Assembly (NCBI RefSeq): GCF_900112935.1
Contig: NZ_FONM01000004.1
Location: 116,958 to 180,957 of the forward strand
From: Trichococcus pasteurii
GTDB taxonomy: Bacteria; Bacillota; Bacilli; Lactobacillales; Aerococcaceae
Reading direction: 5' to 3'
DNA length: 64,000 nt
The notes beneath the pieces are model-generated. The model was not told where the DNA came from. It saw nothing but the letters and a program-made list of their open reading frames with translations, and made no database searches. Positions within the stretch are counted from its first letter, which is position 1. Every line of letters begins with the position of its first letter. This document shows positions 17,946 through 26,649 of this stretch, piece by piece. The translations under genes and the position numbers were made by a program.

Positions 17946-18986
17946 ATGAACAAAAAGAGATGGATTGCGGTAGCGATCGCGCTAGTGCTTTTCGTGGCAT
18001 CACTCGGTTCGCAATTTCTTTCGTCCCGTTTGACTGCCGAAACGGAAGATTCTCTCAGTCAACTTACGGGCAACCTGATTCCAGGAACGAGCCTGCAGGA
18101 AAATGTTCTGGAAAGCGGCGATGCCGCCAACCGGATTGCGGTTCTGCATATCGAAGGCACCATCCAATCAGGAACAGGCAGCATGCTGACGGACGGCTCC
18201 AGTTATGATCATGACCTTTTTTTGGAGCAGTTGAAAGCCATCGAAGAGGATGACACGGTCAAGGGGATCTTCCTGATAGTCGACAGCCCGGGCGGTGGAG
18301 TTTATGAAAGCGCGGAGGCACACGATAAATTGTACCGCATTGCTGCTGAGAAGGATCTGCCGGTCTATGCTTCGATGCAAGGAACGGCAGCAAGCGGAGG
18401 CTACTACATTTCCGCAGGTGCGGACAAGATTTATGCCACTGCCGAAACGACCACCGGATCGATCGGTGTCATCATGCAAGCGATCGAATATTCCGGGCTT
18501 CTTGAAAAGTTGGGGATCGAATACAACACAATCAAGTCTGGCAGCCTCAAGGACATCGGGTCGCCGGATCGGGATATGACAGAGGAAGAACGTGCGTTGC
18601 TTCAGGCTTACGTCGATGAGGCTTATCAGCGTTTCGTCACTGTCGTTTCAACGGGAAGGGATATGCCGGAAGAAGAGGTACGCGCTGTTGCGAACGGCAT
18701 GATTTATTCCGGAACCCAAGCTCAAGCGCTTGGATTGGTGGATGAGATAGCCTACACTGACGATGCGTTGAAAGCGATGAAAGCTGCTTACGGCCTGGAC
18801 GATGCTGAAGTGTTCGACTATACTTCGACACCTGGATTGTTTTCCGATTTTTCTTGGTTTTTCGCTCAGGCAGCTGCCAAACTGACGAGCCAGGACAATC
18901 AGACGCTTACTGAACTTCAGTTGCTACGGGATACTTTTGGGACAAGCGCTGCTCCGAGACTGCTTTATCTCTACGGAGGTGAGTGA
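17946..18986 (+). CDS. sppA: signal peptide peptidase SppA
   Basis: Membrane-anchored serine protease of the Ser/Lys dyad type that clears cleaved signal peptides. N-terminal anchor WIAVAIALVLFVASLGSQF; nucleophile Ser150 in GTAASGGYYIS; general-base Lys202 in SGSLKDIGSP; both match the short Gram-positive SppA. ATG 17946 follows AAAGGGG at 8 bases; the preceding TTG is not needed. 346 residues. It is followed by an RDD protein with a one-base overlap, as in B. subtilis sppA-yteJ. Confidence 0.95.
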   Translation: MNKKRWIAVAIALVLFVASLGSQFLSSRLTAETEDSLSQLTGNLIPGTSLQENVLESGDAANRIAVLHIEGTIQSGTGSMLTDGSSYDHDLFLEQLKAIEEDDTVKGIFLIVDSPGGGVYESAEAHDKLYRIAAEKDLPVYASMQGTAASGGYYISAGADKIYATAETTTGSIGVIMQAIEYSGLLEKLGIEYNTIKSGSLKDIGSPDRDMTEEERALLQAYVDEAYQRFVTVVSTGRDMPEEEVRAVANGMIYSGTQAQALGLVDEIAYTDDALKAMKAAYGLDDAEVFDYTSTPGLFSDFSWFFAQAAAKLTSQDNQTLTELQLLRDTFGTSAAPRLLYLYGGE

Positions 18987-19552
18987 TGATGGAAGAGCAA
19001 ATCACTACGCATGAAGAACGCTTGGAAGAAATCCGGAAAAAGAAAGCAGCCTGGGAGGAAGCCGAGCGATTTTCCGATCAGCAGGAACGCCCGTTTCACC
19101 GCTATCCGGATTACGTTTTCGCCGGTTTTTGGATCCGGCTCTTTGCCTACCTTGTCGATCTGCTGGTCGTTCAGGCCCTGATGGGGATCCTGGTCAAGCC
19201 GATCTTCGCTTTGGGCGGCATCAGTATGAGCGGGAGTTCTCCCTTAACCTTGTACGGATTTTTTCAGTTGCTGATCTTGGTAGGGTATTTCATACTGACA
19301 ACAAAATACACGAACGGCCAAACGCTGGGGAAGATGATTTTTGGCATCCGCGTCGTTTGCTTCAAAGAAGAAAAACTCAGTTGGCAGACCATCCTGATCC
19401 GCGAGGGCGTCGGCCGCTATATCGGCAAAACTGTGGCTGTGATCTATCTGGTCGCTGCTTTCCAAAACAAGAAACAACATCCGATCGATATGCTTTGCGA
19501 TACTTCGGTAGTGACGGAAAACAGCATCCGGGCTTTGCAAGAAGGTTACTAG
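18986..19552 (+). CDS. RDD family membrane protein (YteJ-like)
   Basis: About 188 residues. A charged, Glu/Lys-rich N-terminus (to about residue 35) precedes three hydrophobic segments; FWIRLFAYLVDLLV has the Arg-Asp-Asp pattern that names the family, and GQTLGKMIFGIRVV is the second conserved block. The start is at ATG 18986, overlapping the sppA stop (TGATG) behind GGAGGTGAG; ATG 18989 is equally possible. YteJ of B. subtilis sits in the same place and interacts functionally with SppA, so a role in modulating SppA is likely by analogy. Confidence 0.85.
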   Translation: MMEEQITTHEERLEEIRKKKAAWEEAERFSDQQERPFHRYPDYVFAGFWIRLFAYLVDLLVVQALMGILVKPIFALGGISMSGSSPLTLYGFFQLLILVGYFILTTKYTNGQTLGKMIFGIRVVCFKEEKLSWQTILIREGVGRYIGKTVAVIYLVAAFQNKKQHPIDMLCDTSVVTENSIRALQEGY

Positions 19553-19567
19553 AGATAACAAATGTGG

Positions 19568-19613
19568 AAAAACGTCGTGCGACTGGTAGGTATCGGTCGC
19601 ACGACGTTTTTTG
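19568..19613 (+). terminator. intrinsic terminator of the EIIA-permease-sppA-RDD unit
   Basis: Perfect 16-base stem (19568-19583 with 19596-19611) ending in TTTTTT. Confidence 0.9.
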
Positions 19614-19640
19614 TGTTGTGCTGAATTTTTTCGCGTGGCG

Positions 19641-19803
19641 GCCGGAGGAGAGCGTGCATAATAATGTGGAACTCCGGCGAGGCCGTCGTTCACCGAAGAA
19701 ACGCGGTAAAATGCAGCCTGTCCTCCGAGGAGGCAGTGCTCATCGGAGGACACATAGGAATGTTGATCTGTCCTCCGGCGAAGCTTGCGTTAACCGGAGG
19801 ACA
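19641..19803. repeat. cluster of GC-rich imperfect palindromes (REP-like), locus 1
   Basis: The 351-base gap between the RDD and GntR genes holds three palindromic units: 19670-19695, 19719-19752 and 19769-19803. The last two are hairpins with TGTCCTCCG arms pairing with CGGAGGACA. The unit 19670-19695 matches 57166-57191 at 20 of 26 positions; 19722-19750 matches 57116-57144 at 23 of 29. GGAGGAGAGCG (19644-19654) recurs at 57089-57099. No coding frame explains it. Confidence 0.7.
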
Positions 19804-19847
19804 GAGTGAATATTAGTCGGTACCCAATTCCGGCCACCCCTTCCCGC

Positions 19848-19886
19848 TTGCAAATTCCGCCAGCGATGTTATACTTGTTATATAAC
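19848..19886 (+). promoter_or_regulatory. promoter and candidate operator of the GntR gene
   Basis: TTGCAA (19848-19853), 16 bases, TATACT (19870-19875) with TGT before it. GTTATATAAC (19877-19886) is a perfect 10-base palindrome at the transcription start, a good candidate for autoregulation. Confidence 0.6.
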
Positions 19887-19903
19887 GAACAGGAGGGGTA
19901 AAT

Positions 19904-20305
19904 ATGTTCATCGAAATTCTTCCGAACAGCGATACGCCGATCTATACACAATTGATGTACCAGATCAAAATAGGTATCCTCAAAAAGGAATGGTCGTATG
20001 GGGATGGATTACCGAGCGTCCGGAGTTTGGCCAGCGAATTGGGCATCAATATGCACACCGTGAATAAAGCCTATAATCTGTTGGTGGAGGAAGGCGTACT
20101 GGTAAAAAACCAGAAAGGCTATTTCGTCAGCGAACGCGCAATGATGGCTTCCAATGAGCACACGAAAGCGGCGATGCAGGATAAGCTCAAGGAAATCCTG
20201 ATCGACAAACAGATTTTTGAGGTCAATGAAGAAACGTTCAACGGCTGGTTGGACGAAATCGAGAAAGAGCTGGAAGGGGAGGGGAAAGCACATGCTGATC
20301 TTTAG
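19904..20305 (+). CDS. GntR family regulator, YtrA subfamily
   Basis: 133 residues: a winged helix at residues 10-75 (PIYTQLMYQIKIGILKKEW, then LPSVRSLASELGINMHTVNKAY) and a short helical C-terminal tail instead of a large effector domain, which marks the YtrA subgroup. AGGAGGGG precedes ATG 19904. It overlaps the next membrane-protein gene by 14 bases, the usual arrangement in which a YtrA regulator controls its own operon of membrane proteins. Effector unknown. Confidence 0.9.
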   Translation: MFIEILPNSDTPIYTQLMYQIKIGILKKEWSYGDGLPSVRSLASELGINMHTVNKAYNLLVEEGVLVKNQKGYFVSERAMMASNEHTKAAMQDKLKEILIDKQIFEVNEETFNGWLDEIEKELEGEGKAHADL

Positions 20306-21428
20306 TTGGTTCATGGTGATACTATTTTTGATTATTGGGGTCGTCAACGGCATTACGCCATACTATAGCCGATTAAGTACGCCGTTTGGAGTGACGGTTC
20401 CGACATCGCATCAGAAGGACCCCTACGTTTTGAAGCTGAAAAAAGCCTACCTTTACCAAAATGTGATTGGTAGTATATTGATCGCTGCGCCAATTTTTTT
20501 CTTTCTTCTCTGGGATGATGAGGAGAAAGTTGAAATGGTCACCAGCATCTATGTGACGGTCGCGATGTTCGCCTTCATCTTCCTATCCTTCCTGCTTTAC
20601 CTGCAGAAACGGAAACAGCTCCGCAGTTGGAAAGAAGCGAACGGGATCAGAATCGAAGCGAAAAAAGCCAAAATCGTCATCGATACTGCCTATCAAAAAG
20701 ATTTGAAAGTAGTCTCCCATTCGATTTTCGTTTCGGCGCAACTGTTCATCCTGTTGGTGACGGTAGCGGTCACGCTTTATTTCTATGACCTGATTCCAGA
20801 TCGGTTTCCTGTTCACTGGAACAGTTCGAACGAACCGGATCGGATCGTCGATAAAACGTATGTGAATGTATTCATGCTGCCGGCGATACAATTGTTGATG
20901 GTTCCGATGATGTTTTTCAGCCACTATTCCTTCATCAAATCGAAACAGAAAATTTCACCCTATCTGTCCGATCTCTCCAGCAAGCAGAGCAAATTGTTCC
21001 GCCAAGCCTGGTCCTATTACTTTCTGGTCGTGACGGTGATGACGCAGCTCTTGTTGAGCGGCATCCATTTCTTTTCCTTGTTCTTCGCAGACAAGGGTGC
21101 CCAGTGGATCATCGGCATGACGATTCCGTTCGTGGTCATCATAGTTGGGTACAGCGTCTATCTGACCTGGAAATATGGTCAAGGCGGCGAAAAACTGTTC
21201 CTGAACGAAGCGGGTGAATTGCCGGATGAAGTGACGGAAGCGGATGAAGAGCGTTACTGGAAGTGGGGCGTTTGGTATTACAATCCGGAGGACCCCTCGA
21301 TATTCGTCGAAAAACGCTTCGGCATCGGAAGCACGCTGAATATGGCGAGATGGCAATCGTGGGCGTTCGTCGCCGGTCTGTTGGCATTTGTTGTACTGAC
21401 GATTGTGCTTTCGTTCGCGATGGAATAG
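20292..21428 (+). CDS. DUF1648/DUF5808 membrane protein
   Basis: 378 residues from ATG 20292, behind GGGGAGGGG inside the gntR 3' end. Hydrophobic segments lie at about residues 3-20, 58-75, 85-105, 155-180, 205-225, 250-270, 280-300 and at the C-terminus. IPDRFPVHWNSSNEPDRI is the DUF1648 signature found in SdpI-like immunity proteins, and WGVWYYNPEDPSIFVEKRFG matches the C-terminal DUF5808 block. Paired with a YtrA-type regulator, it may respond to a membrane-active stress; that is inference. No substrate is known. Confidence 0.8.
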   Translation: MLIFSWFMVILFLIIGVVNGITPYYSRLSTPFGVTVPTSHQKDPYVLKLKKAYLYQNVIGSILIAAPIFFFLLWDDEEKVEMVTSIYVTVAMFAFIFLSFLLYLQKRKQLRSWKEANGIRIEAKKAKIVIDTAYQKDLKVVSHSIFVSAQLFILLVTVAVTLYFYDLIPDRFPVHWNSSNEPDRIVDKTYVNVFMLPAIQLLMVPMMFFSHYSFIKSKQKISPYLSDLSSKQSKLFRQAWSYYFLVVTVMTQLLLSGIHFFSLFFADKGAQWIIGMTIPFVVIIVGYSVYLTWKYGQGGEKLFLNEAGELPDEVTEADEERYWKWGVWYYNPEDPSIFVEKRFGIGSTLNMARWQSWAFVAGLLAFVVLTIVLSFAME

Positions 21429-21453
21429 GGATCTGTATCAGCAAGGAACAGCA

Positions 21454-21484
21454 AGGCTGCATCATTCTGGTGCAGCCTTTTTTT
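21454..21484 (+). terminator. intrinsic terminator of the GntR/DUF1648 operon
   Basis: Nine-base stem AAGGCTGCA/TGCAGCCTT (21454-21462 with 21471-21479) and a TTTTTTT tail. Confidence 0.85.
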
Positions 21485-21560
21485 GTGATATCATACTCAG
21501 CGGAATACAGGAAGTTGTCCGATAATGCGTAAGAATCGGACAACTAGGGCGCTAAAACCA

Positions 21561-21609
21561 CAAAGAAGAGGAGCTAGTCCCATTTACAGGGATAGCTCCT
21601 CTTCTTTGT
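21561..21609 (-). terminator. intrinsic terminator of murT-gatD
   Basis: Minus strand: AAGAGGAGCTATCCC pairs with GGGACTAGCTCCTCTT around a 7-base loop, with TTTG beyond. It starts 8 bases past the gatD stop. Confidence 0.8.
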
Positions 21610-21616
21610 TTTATTT

Positions 21617-22273
21617 TTAGATTTTTTTGTTGTGTTGGGCAATGGCCAGATCAACGATGCGGTTTGCCAAGTGGATGTTGCGGACCAACAGGGGACCGTG
21701 GAAATAGGAACAGAAGACATTTTTGTAGCGGGCGCCTTCGGTCTTGTCTTCGCCATTGTTGCCCATCCCTTTTTCGACTTTTCCGAGCGGACGCATGTTT
21801 TCGCCAAGGAAAGTCCGTCCGTTATGGTTTTCGAATCCTTCGTAGGTTTCATTGAATTCCTCGCTGCGGATGGTGATATCGCCAATAAACCGGTTATTGT
21901 CCTGGCTCAGGGTATAGTGGTCCAGGGCGCTGATGCCGGGGATCTTATTGCCGGATGCATCCATATAATAATGCCCCAACAATTGGTAGCCGCCACAGAT
22001 GGCCAATACAACGCCATCATTTTCGATGTATTCCTTGATTCCTTCTGCTTTAGCCTGAATGTCTTTGGAAACGATGAACTGTTCGTAATCCTGGCCTCCT
22101 CCGAAAAAGACGAGGTCATATTTATCGGGATCGAAGGGTTGGTCCAAACTGATGATTTCCGTTTCGAAATCGATGCCTTTTTCACGGGCGCAGTACTGGA
22201 GCATCAACAGATTCCCATTGTCGCCGTATGTGTTCAGCAGGTTGCCGTACAAGTGGCAAATACGTAGTCGCAT
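21617..22273 (-). CDS. gatD: lipid II isoglutaminyl synthase, glutaminase subunit
   Basis: Class I glutamine amidotransferase of the CobB/CobQ-like type that supplies ammonia to MurT for amidation of the D-Glu in lipid II. The nucleophile Cys93 lies in [11 protein letters not shown] and the catalytic His near residue 190 in YFHGPLL. 218 residues. ATG directly follows the murT TAA (TAAATG), so the subunits are coupled. Amidated lipid II is needed for efficient transpeptidation in Gram-positives. Confidence 0.93.
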   Translation of the reverse strand: MRLRICHLYGNLLNTYGDNGNLLMLQYCAREKGIDFETEIISLDQPFDPDKYDLVFFGGGQDYEQFIVSKDIQAKAEGIKEYIENDGVVLAICGGYQLLGHYYMDASGNKIPGISALDHYTLSQDNNRFIGDITIRSEEFNETYEGFENHNGRTFLGENMRPLGKVEKGMGNNGEDKTEGARYKNVFCSYFHGPLLVRNIHLANRIVDLAIAQHNKKI

Positions 22274-23626
22274 TTATTTCATCCTTTCCGCTATATAGCC
22301 TTGGTTCGCCAGCTCTTTACGGAGTTGCAGCACAGCGGTGTAAGTTGCCATCACATAGATTTTTTTCGTTGGAGCATTTTTGAAGGCTTTGATGACATCT
22401 GTGATATCTGGCAAAACTTCAAGTTTTTCTTCCGGAATACCGGCAACCTTCATCCTTAATGTCAACTCTTTTTGGCGGATGCCGCTGACGGTTACTTTTG
22501 GGATATCAAAATCCAAAAATTTCTCATAGTTCCCGTCCCAGATCCAGCTGACATCGGTTCCGTCTGCCGGCCGGTCATTCAGGATGGAGACGACGCTGAA
22601 TGGTTCATCTTCGTAATGCAGAAGGTCGATGACCTGATTCAGGCCGACCGGATTTTTGATCAGGTTCAGGATGATATCCTTGTCGTCGACGGTGATCGTT
22701 TCTTGACGGCCGAATTTTTGCTGGGCCGCCGAGAAACCGGCTTGGATCTCTTCGGGGGTCAAGCCGAAATGTTTGCCGACTGAGTAGGCCGCCAAGGCGT
22801 TATAGACATTGTAGAGACCTGCGACATTCGTGTGGAACGGATGTCCATCGATCTCAAAGGAAGAACTCTTATGCGTCAGTTTGTTCACTTTGGTGACAGC
22901 GTAGGCCAGTTCCGGACGTTTGAAATCGCAATGCGGGCAGTAATATTTCCCAAGGTTGCTGTAGGTGTTGAATTTGTAGCGCAAAATGTGTTGGCATTTC
23001 GGACAAAGAACGCCGTCCGTGTTGTAATGCGCCAAAGTGTCGCCATCCGGTTCATGATTGAAGCCGAAATAGATCTGCTTGTTTACCAACTCTTTGGAGT
23101 TGAAGATCGGGCTGTCCCCATTCGCGAGGATGACGGCATCAGGTGCCAAAGCAGCACCATCGACCATTTTTTGGTAAATCGTATAGATTTCTCCGAATCG
23201 GTCCATCTGGTCGCGGAATACATTCGTGTTCACGATGACTTTCGGCTTGATGAACTTCGTCACTTTGACAAGGCTGGCTTCATCGACCTCAAGTACAGCA
23301 AAGGCTCTTTCCTTTTTGACTTTGCGCGAATAGCCTTCCAGGAACGTGGAGATGATGCCTTGCTCCATGTTGGCTCCGGTCGGATTCGTCAAAATATGCG
23401 GAAATTTTTGTTGCAGGACATGATAAGTCAACGATGTCGTCAGCGTTTTGCCGTTCGTGCCGGTGATGATGACGACATCAAAATTTTCGGAAAGGTGTTG
23501 CAATACGTCGGGATCCAATTTGACGGCCAGTTTGCCGGGCAGACTGGTTCCGCCTTTGGTGAATGTCTGAAGACCCCACTGGGCGATTTTGCCGATATTG
23601 ATTGCTAGTGAACCGCGGATAGTCAA
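22274..23626 (-). CDS. murT: lipid II isoglutaminyl synthase, Mur ligase-like subunit
   Basis: ATP-dependent amidotransferase partner of GatD. Visible are the P-loop GTNGKTLTTS near residue 55, FRDQMDRFGEI, and a four-cysteine zinc ribbon inserted in the middle domain (CPKC about residue 205 and CPHC about 227), followed by the DUF1727 C-terminal domain. The start is TTG 23626: AAGGAG lies 9 bases upstream and homologues begin there (TIRGSLAINIGKIAQ). Reading further upstream adds about 60 residues without homology. 450 residues. The pair is essential in S. aureus and S. pneumoniae. Confidence 0.92.
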   Translation of the reverse strand: MTIRGSLAINIGKIAQWGLQTFTKGGTSLPGKLAVKLDPDVLQHLSENFDVVIITGTNGKTLTTSLTYHVLQQKFPHILTNPTGANMEQGIISTFLEGYSRKVKKERAFAVLEVDEASLVKVTKFIKPKVIVNTNVFRDQMDRFGEIYTIYQKMVDGAALAPDAVILANGDSPIFNSKELVNKQIYFGFNHEPDGDTLAHYNTDGVLCPKCQHILRYKFNTYSNLGKYYCPHCDFKRPELAYAVTKVNKLTHKSSSFEIDGHPFHTNVAGLYNVYNALAAYSVGKHFGLTPEEIQAGFSAAQQKFGRQETITVDDKDIILNLIKNPVGLNQVIDLLHYEDEPFSVVSILNDRPADGTDVSWIWDGNYEKFLDFDIPKVTVSGIRQKELTLRMKVAGIPEEKLEVLPDITDVIKAFKNAPTKKIYVMATYTAVLQLRKELANQGYIAERMK

Positions 23627-23659
23627 ATAAATTCGCTCCTTACTTATGTATCTCTTGCC

Positions 23660-23688
23660 ATCATAGCATATAACAAGGCTTTTTTCGA
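23660..23688 (-). promoter_or_regulatory. murT-gatD promoter
   Basis: Minus strand: TCGAAA (23683-23688), 17 bases, TATGAT (23660-23665) preceded by TGC. A further TGCTATACT (-10-like) lies upstream at 23696-23704. Confidence 0.55.
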
Positions 23689-23796
23689 TAGCGTTAGTAT
23701 AGCAGAATTTGCCGGGATTGAATATTTTTAGATTCCGTATCGTGTCAGAAGAGGGGCTTCCGATTGCTGAAGGACAGCCGATAATCGTGAATTTTA

Positions 23797-23825
23797 TTGA
23801 CTTTGGAGCCATTTCCTACTATCAT
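23797..23825 (+). promoter_or_regulatory. promoter of tdk-prfA-prmC
   Basis: TTGACT (23797-23802), 17 bases, TATCAT (23820-23825). The 374-base gap between murT and tdk otherwise holds both promoters and a 170-base leader with a weak hairpin (about 23850-23882); I see no known riboswitch in it. Confidence 0.6.
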
Positions 23826-24000
23826 TATACGGGATGTTATTCAGTTTTTTTATCATTCGGTAATCTTACCAGAACGGAATGATGAAAGTGAGATAATAGC
23901 GGGTCGGAAGCAGGATGACACAAGGGCATCCTTTCTTTTTGCAGGAAATTCCGGCCGATGCACGAAAAGTAGGCAAGACGCTGTTGGAAAGGTGGACATG

Positions 24001-24573
24001 ATGGCACAGTTATTTTTTAAATATGGGGCGATGAACAGCGGGAAATCGATCGAGATCCTGAAGGTCGCCTATAATTATGAAGAGCAGAACAAATCGGTGA
24101 TGATTTTTACAAGCGCGCTTGATGATCGTGATGGTGTAGGTTATGTCTCGAGTCGGATCGGATTGAAGCGCGAAGCCACTCCGATCGCGGATGATACAGA
24201 TGTATTCTTGGAAGTCAGCAAAAATCCGAAAAAGCCGGCTTGCATATTGATAGATGAATCCCAATTCCTGTCCAAAGCGCATGTCATCCAATTGGCGCGC
24301 ATCGTCGACGAATTGGCAATTCCGGTGATGGCGTTCGGATTGAAGAATGATTTCCAGAACGAATTGTTCGAAGGCTCAAAATATCTGTTGCTGTACGCAG
24401 ATAAGATAGAAGAAATAAAAACCATCTGCTGGTACTGCCATAAAAAAGCAATCATGAACATGCGTGTCGTGGACGGAAAACCAGTATATGACGGCGAACA
24501 AATCCAGATCGGCGGAAATGAATCCTATCTTCCTGTCTGCCGTAACCATTACCACCATCCGCCATTGGCCTAG
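24001..24573 (+). CDS. tdk: thymidine kinase
   Basis: Type II thymidine kinase that phosphorylates thymidine for salvage. P-loop GAMNSGKS at residues 9-16; the Walker B-like ILIDESQF near 82; a zinc-binding set with CWYC near residue 143 and CRNHYH at the C-terminus. The start is ATG 24001 (or the adjacent ATG 23998) behind AAAGGTGG; the longer upstream frame has no homology. 190 residues. It heads a tdk-prfA-prmC transcript, a common arrangement in Firmicutes. Confidence 0.94.
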   Translation: MAQLFFKYGAMNSGKSIEILKVAYNYEEQNKSVMIFTSALDDRDGVGYVSSRIGLKREATPIADDTDVFLEVSKNPKKPACILIDESQFLSKAHVIQLARIVDELAIPVMAFGLKNDFQNELFEGSKYLLLYADKIEEIKTICWYCHKKAIMNMRVVDGKPVYDGEQIQIGGNESYLPVCRNHYHHPPLA

Positions 24574-24615
24574 AACAGATACTCAGAAACAAAAAAAGAG
24601 GAGTTTGAAAAAGTT

Positions 24616-25695
24616 ATGTATGATCAATTAGATGCATTCATTATCCGTTATGAAGAACTTTCCGAATTGTTGAGCGATCCGGAAGTCCTTTCCGATACAA
24701 AACGATTCTTGGAATTGACCAAAGAAGAAGCGGGGCTGCGTGAAAAAGTTGCGACCTTCAAGCGTTATAAAGAGGTTGAAGGAGAAATCGCCGACACGGA
24801 AGAGCTGTTGTCGGAAAAGTTGGATGATGACATGGCTGCTATGGCTAAAGAGGAATTGACCGATTTAAAGAAAGAGAAGACCGAACTTGAAGAGCGCATC
24901 AAGGTTTTGCTGCTTCCTACTGATCCGAACGATGACAAGAACATCATCATGGAAATACGCGGGGCAGCCGGCGGGGATGAAGCTGCATTGTTCGCTGGAA
25001 CGCTGTTCACGATGTACAGCAAATATGCGGAAAGCCAAGGCTGGCGGGTCGAGGTCATGGATGCCAACATCACCGGCATCGGCGGTTACAAAGAGATCAT
25101 CCTGATGATCAGCGGCCAAGGCGCCTTCTCCAAACTGAAATATGAGAGCGGCGCGCACCGTGTCCAACGTGTTCCGGAAACAGAATCACAAGGGCGTGTG
25201 CACACATCCACTGCTACCGTGGTCGTCATGCCGGAAGCGGAAGAGGTCGAATTGAACATCGAAGATAAAGACATCCGCACGGACATCTACCATGCCAGCG
25301 GAGCCGGCGGACAGCACGTCAACAAGACTGCTTCAGCGGTCCGATTGACTCACTTGCCGACGGGAATCGCCGTTGCGATGCAGGATGAACGTTCCCAAAT
25401 CAAAAACCGCGAAAAAGCGATGAAAATTTTGCGTACGCGTGTATACGACAAAATCTCTTCAGAAGCACAATCCGAATATGATGCGACGCGTAAATCCGCA
25501 GTCGGGACGGGTGATCGTTCTGAACGGATCCGTACCTACAACTTCCCGCAAAACCGTGTTACGGATCACCGGATCGGCTTGACCTTGCAAAAGTTGGATA
25601 CGATTTTGAGCGGAAAATTGGATGAAGTCATCGATGCTTTGATCATGGCAGATCAAACGCAAAAATTGGAGTCCCTGAACAATGGATCAATCTAA
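24616..25695 (+). CDS. prfA: peptide chain release factor 1
   Basis: Recognises UAA and UAG and triggers peptidyl-tRNA hydrolysis. The GGQ motif lies at residues 231-233 ([15 protein letters not shown]), and the codon-recognition loop reads [10 protein letters not shown], giving the PxT tripeptide of RF1 rather than SPF of RF2. 359 residues. It overlaps prmC by 14 bases, which encodes the methylase for the GGQ glutamine. Confidence 0.97.
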   Translation: MYDQLDAFIIRYEELSELLSDPEVLSDTKRFLELTKEEAGLREKVATFKRYKEVEGEIADTEELLSEKLDDDMAAMAKEELTDLKKEKTELEERIKVLLLPTDPNDDKNIIMEIRGAAGGDEAALFAGTLFTMYSKYAESQGWRVEVMDANITGIGGYKEIILMISGQGAFSKLKYESGAHRVQRVPETESQGRVHTSTATVVVMPEAEEVELNIEDKDIRTDIYHASGAGGQHVNKTASAVRLTHLPTGIAVAMQDERSQIKNREKAMKILRTRVYDKISSEAQSEYDATRKSAVGTGDRSERIRTYNFPQNRVTDHRIGLTLQKLDTILSGKLDEVIDALIMADQTQKLESLNNGSI

Positions 25696-26530
25696 CGAGC
25701 TCAGTTACCAGCAAGCTTTGCAGAATGGCGCACTTTTTTTGGAACAGCACGAGAAAAGTCCGTTAGCTGCTGAAAGACTGCTTTTGGATCGTTTGGGTTG
25801 GACGAAGACGGATTTGTTGATGCGTTTTGCCGATCCGATTACGGAACAAGAATACAAGCAGTATTTCAGCGACATAAAAGAGTATGTTTCGGGCAAACCG
25901 ATACAATACATCGTAGGCGTCGAATGGTTTTACGGTTATCCTTTGAAAGTAACGGAAGCTACGTTGATTCCGCGTCCGGAAACGGAGGAGCTCGTGCAAC
26001 GGGCCTTACAATGTCTGGAAGGGAAAGGGCCGCAGAAGGTCCTGGACATCGGGACAGGATCCGGCGCTATTGCCATTGCGATGAAAAAGGAACGCCCGCA
26101 GGATGAAGTGACTGCCACCGATCTTTCTGAAGAAGCCTTGGCCGTCGCGAAAGAGAACGCGGATCAACTGGATGCGGACATCCGTTTCCTGCAAGGGGAT
26201 CTGCTGGAGCCCGTGCAGCTGGAGACGTTCGACTGCATTCTCAGCAATCCGCCCTACATCAGCGAAGATGAAATCGGCTTGATGGACAGCTCGGTCTTGG
26301 AGTACGAACCGCATTCGGCATTGTTCGCTGATCACGACGGGTTGGATCTTTACCAAAAGATGGCATTCACGCTTCCGTTCCATTTGAAAACGGACGGCTG
26401 CCTGTTCATGGAGATTGGCTTCAACCAAGGCGAAAAATTATTGGAACTCTACAAAAAAGCTTTCCCGGACAAAACGGTCACGATCGAAAAGGATCTGTCC
26501 GGCCTCGATCGCATGCTGATAGTAAAATAA
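25682..26530 (+). CDS. prmC: release factor glutamine methyltransferase
   Basis: SAM-dependent enzyme that methylates the glutamine of the GGQ motif in release factors. An N-terminal helical domain (to about 90) is followed by the SAM-binding [12 protein letters not shown] near residue 121 and the active-site NPPY at 189-192. 282 residues. The overlap with prfA implies coupled synthesis of enzyme and substrate. Confidence 0.96.
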   Translation: MDQSNELSYQQALQNGALFLEQHEKSPLAAERLLLDRLGWTKTDLLMRFADPITEQEYKQYFSDIKEYVSGKPIQYIVGVEWFYGYPLKVTEATLIPRPETEELVQRALQCLEGKGPQKVLDIGTGSGAIAIAMKKERPQDEVTATDLSEEALAVAKENADQLDADIRFLQGDLLEPVQLETFDCILSNPPYISEDEIGLMDSSVLEYEPHSALFADHDGLDLYQKMAFTLPFHLKTDGCLFMEIGFNQGEKLLELYKKAFPDKTVTIEKDLSGLDRMLIVK

Positions 26531-26555
26531 GAAAAGAGTCGCCTGTTATCCATGG

Positions 26556-26600
26556 GCAAAAAATGGCTGCGGGCAATTGCCCCGGCTATTTTTTTAACCT
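26556..26600 (+). terminator. weak terminator between prmC and tsaC
   Basis: TGGCTGCGGGCAA pairs imperfectly with TTGCCCCGGCTA and is followed by TTTTTTT. Some read-through into tsaC is likely. Confidence 0.6.
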
Positions 26601-26649
26601 GAGCAGCGTCCATGCCAGTCAAAACATTCAGAAAGGAGCATATATTATT

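Noticed and set aside
19641..19803. CRISPR array
   Set aside because: The repeated units are palindromes of differing length and sequence without uniform spacers, and no cas gene is present.
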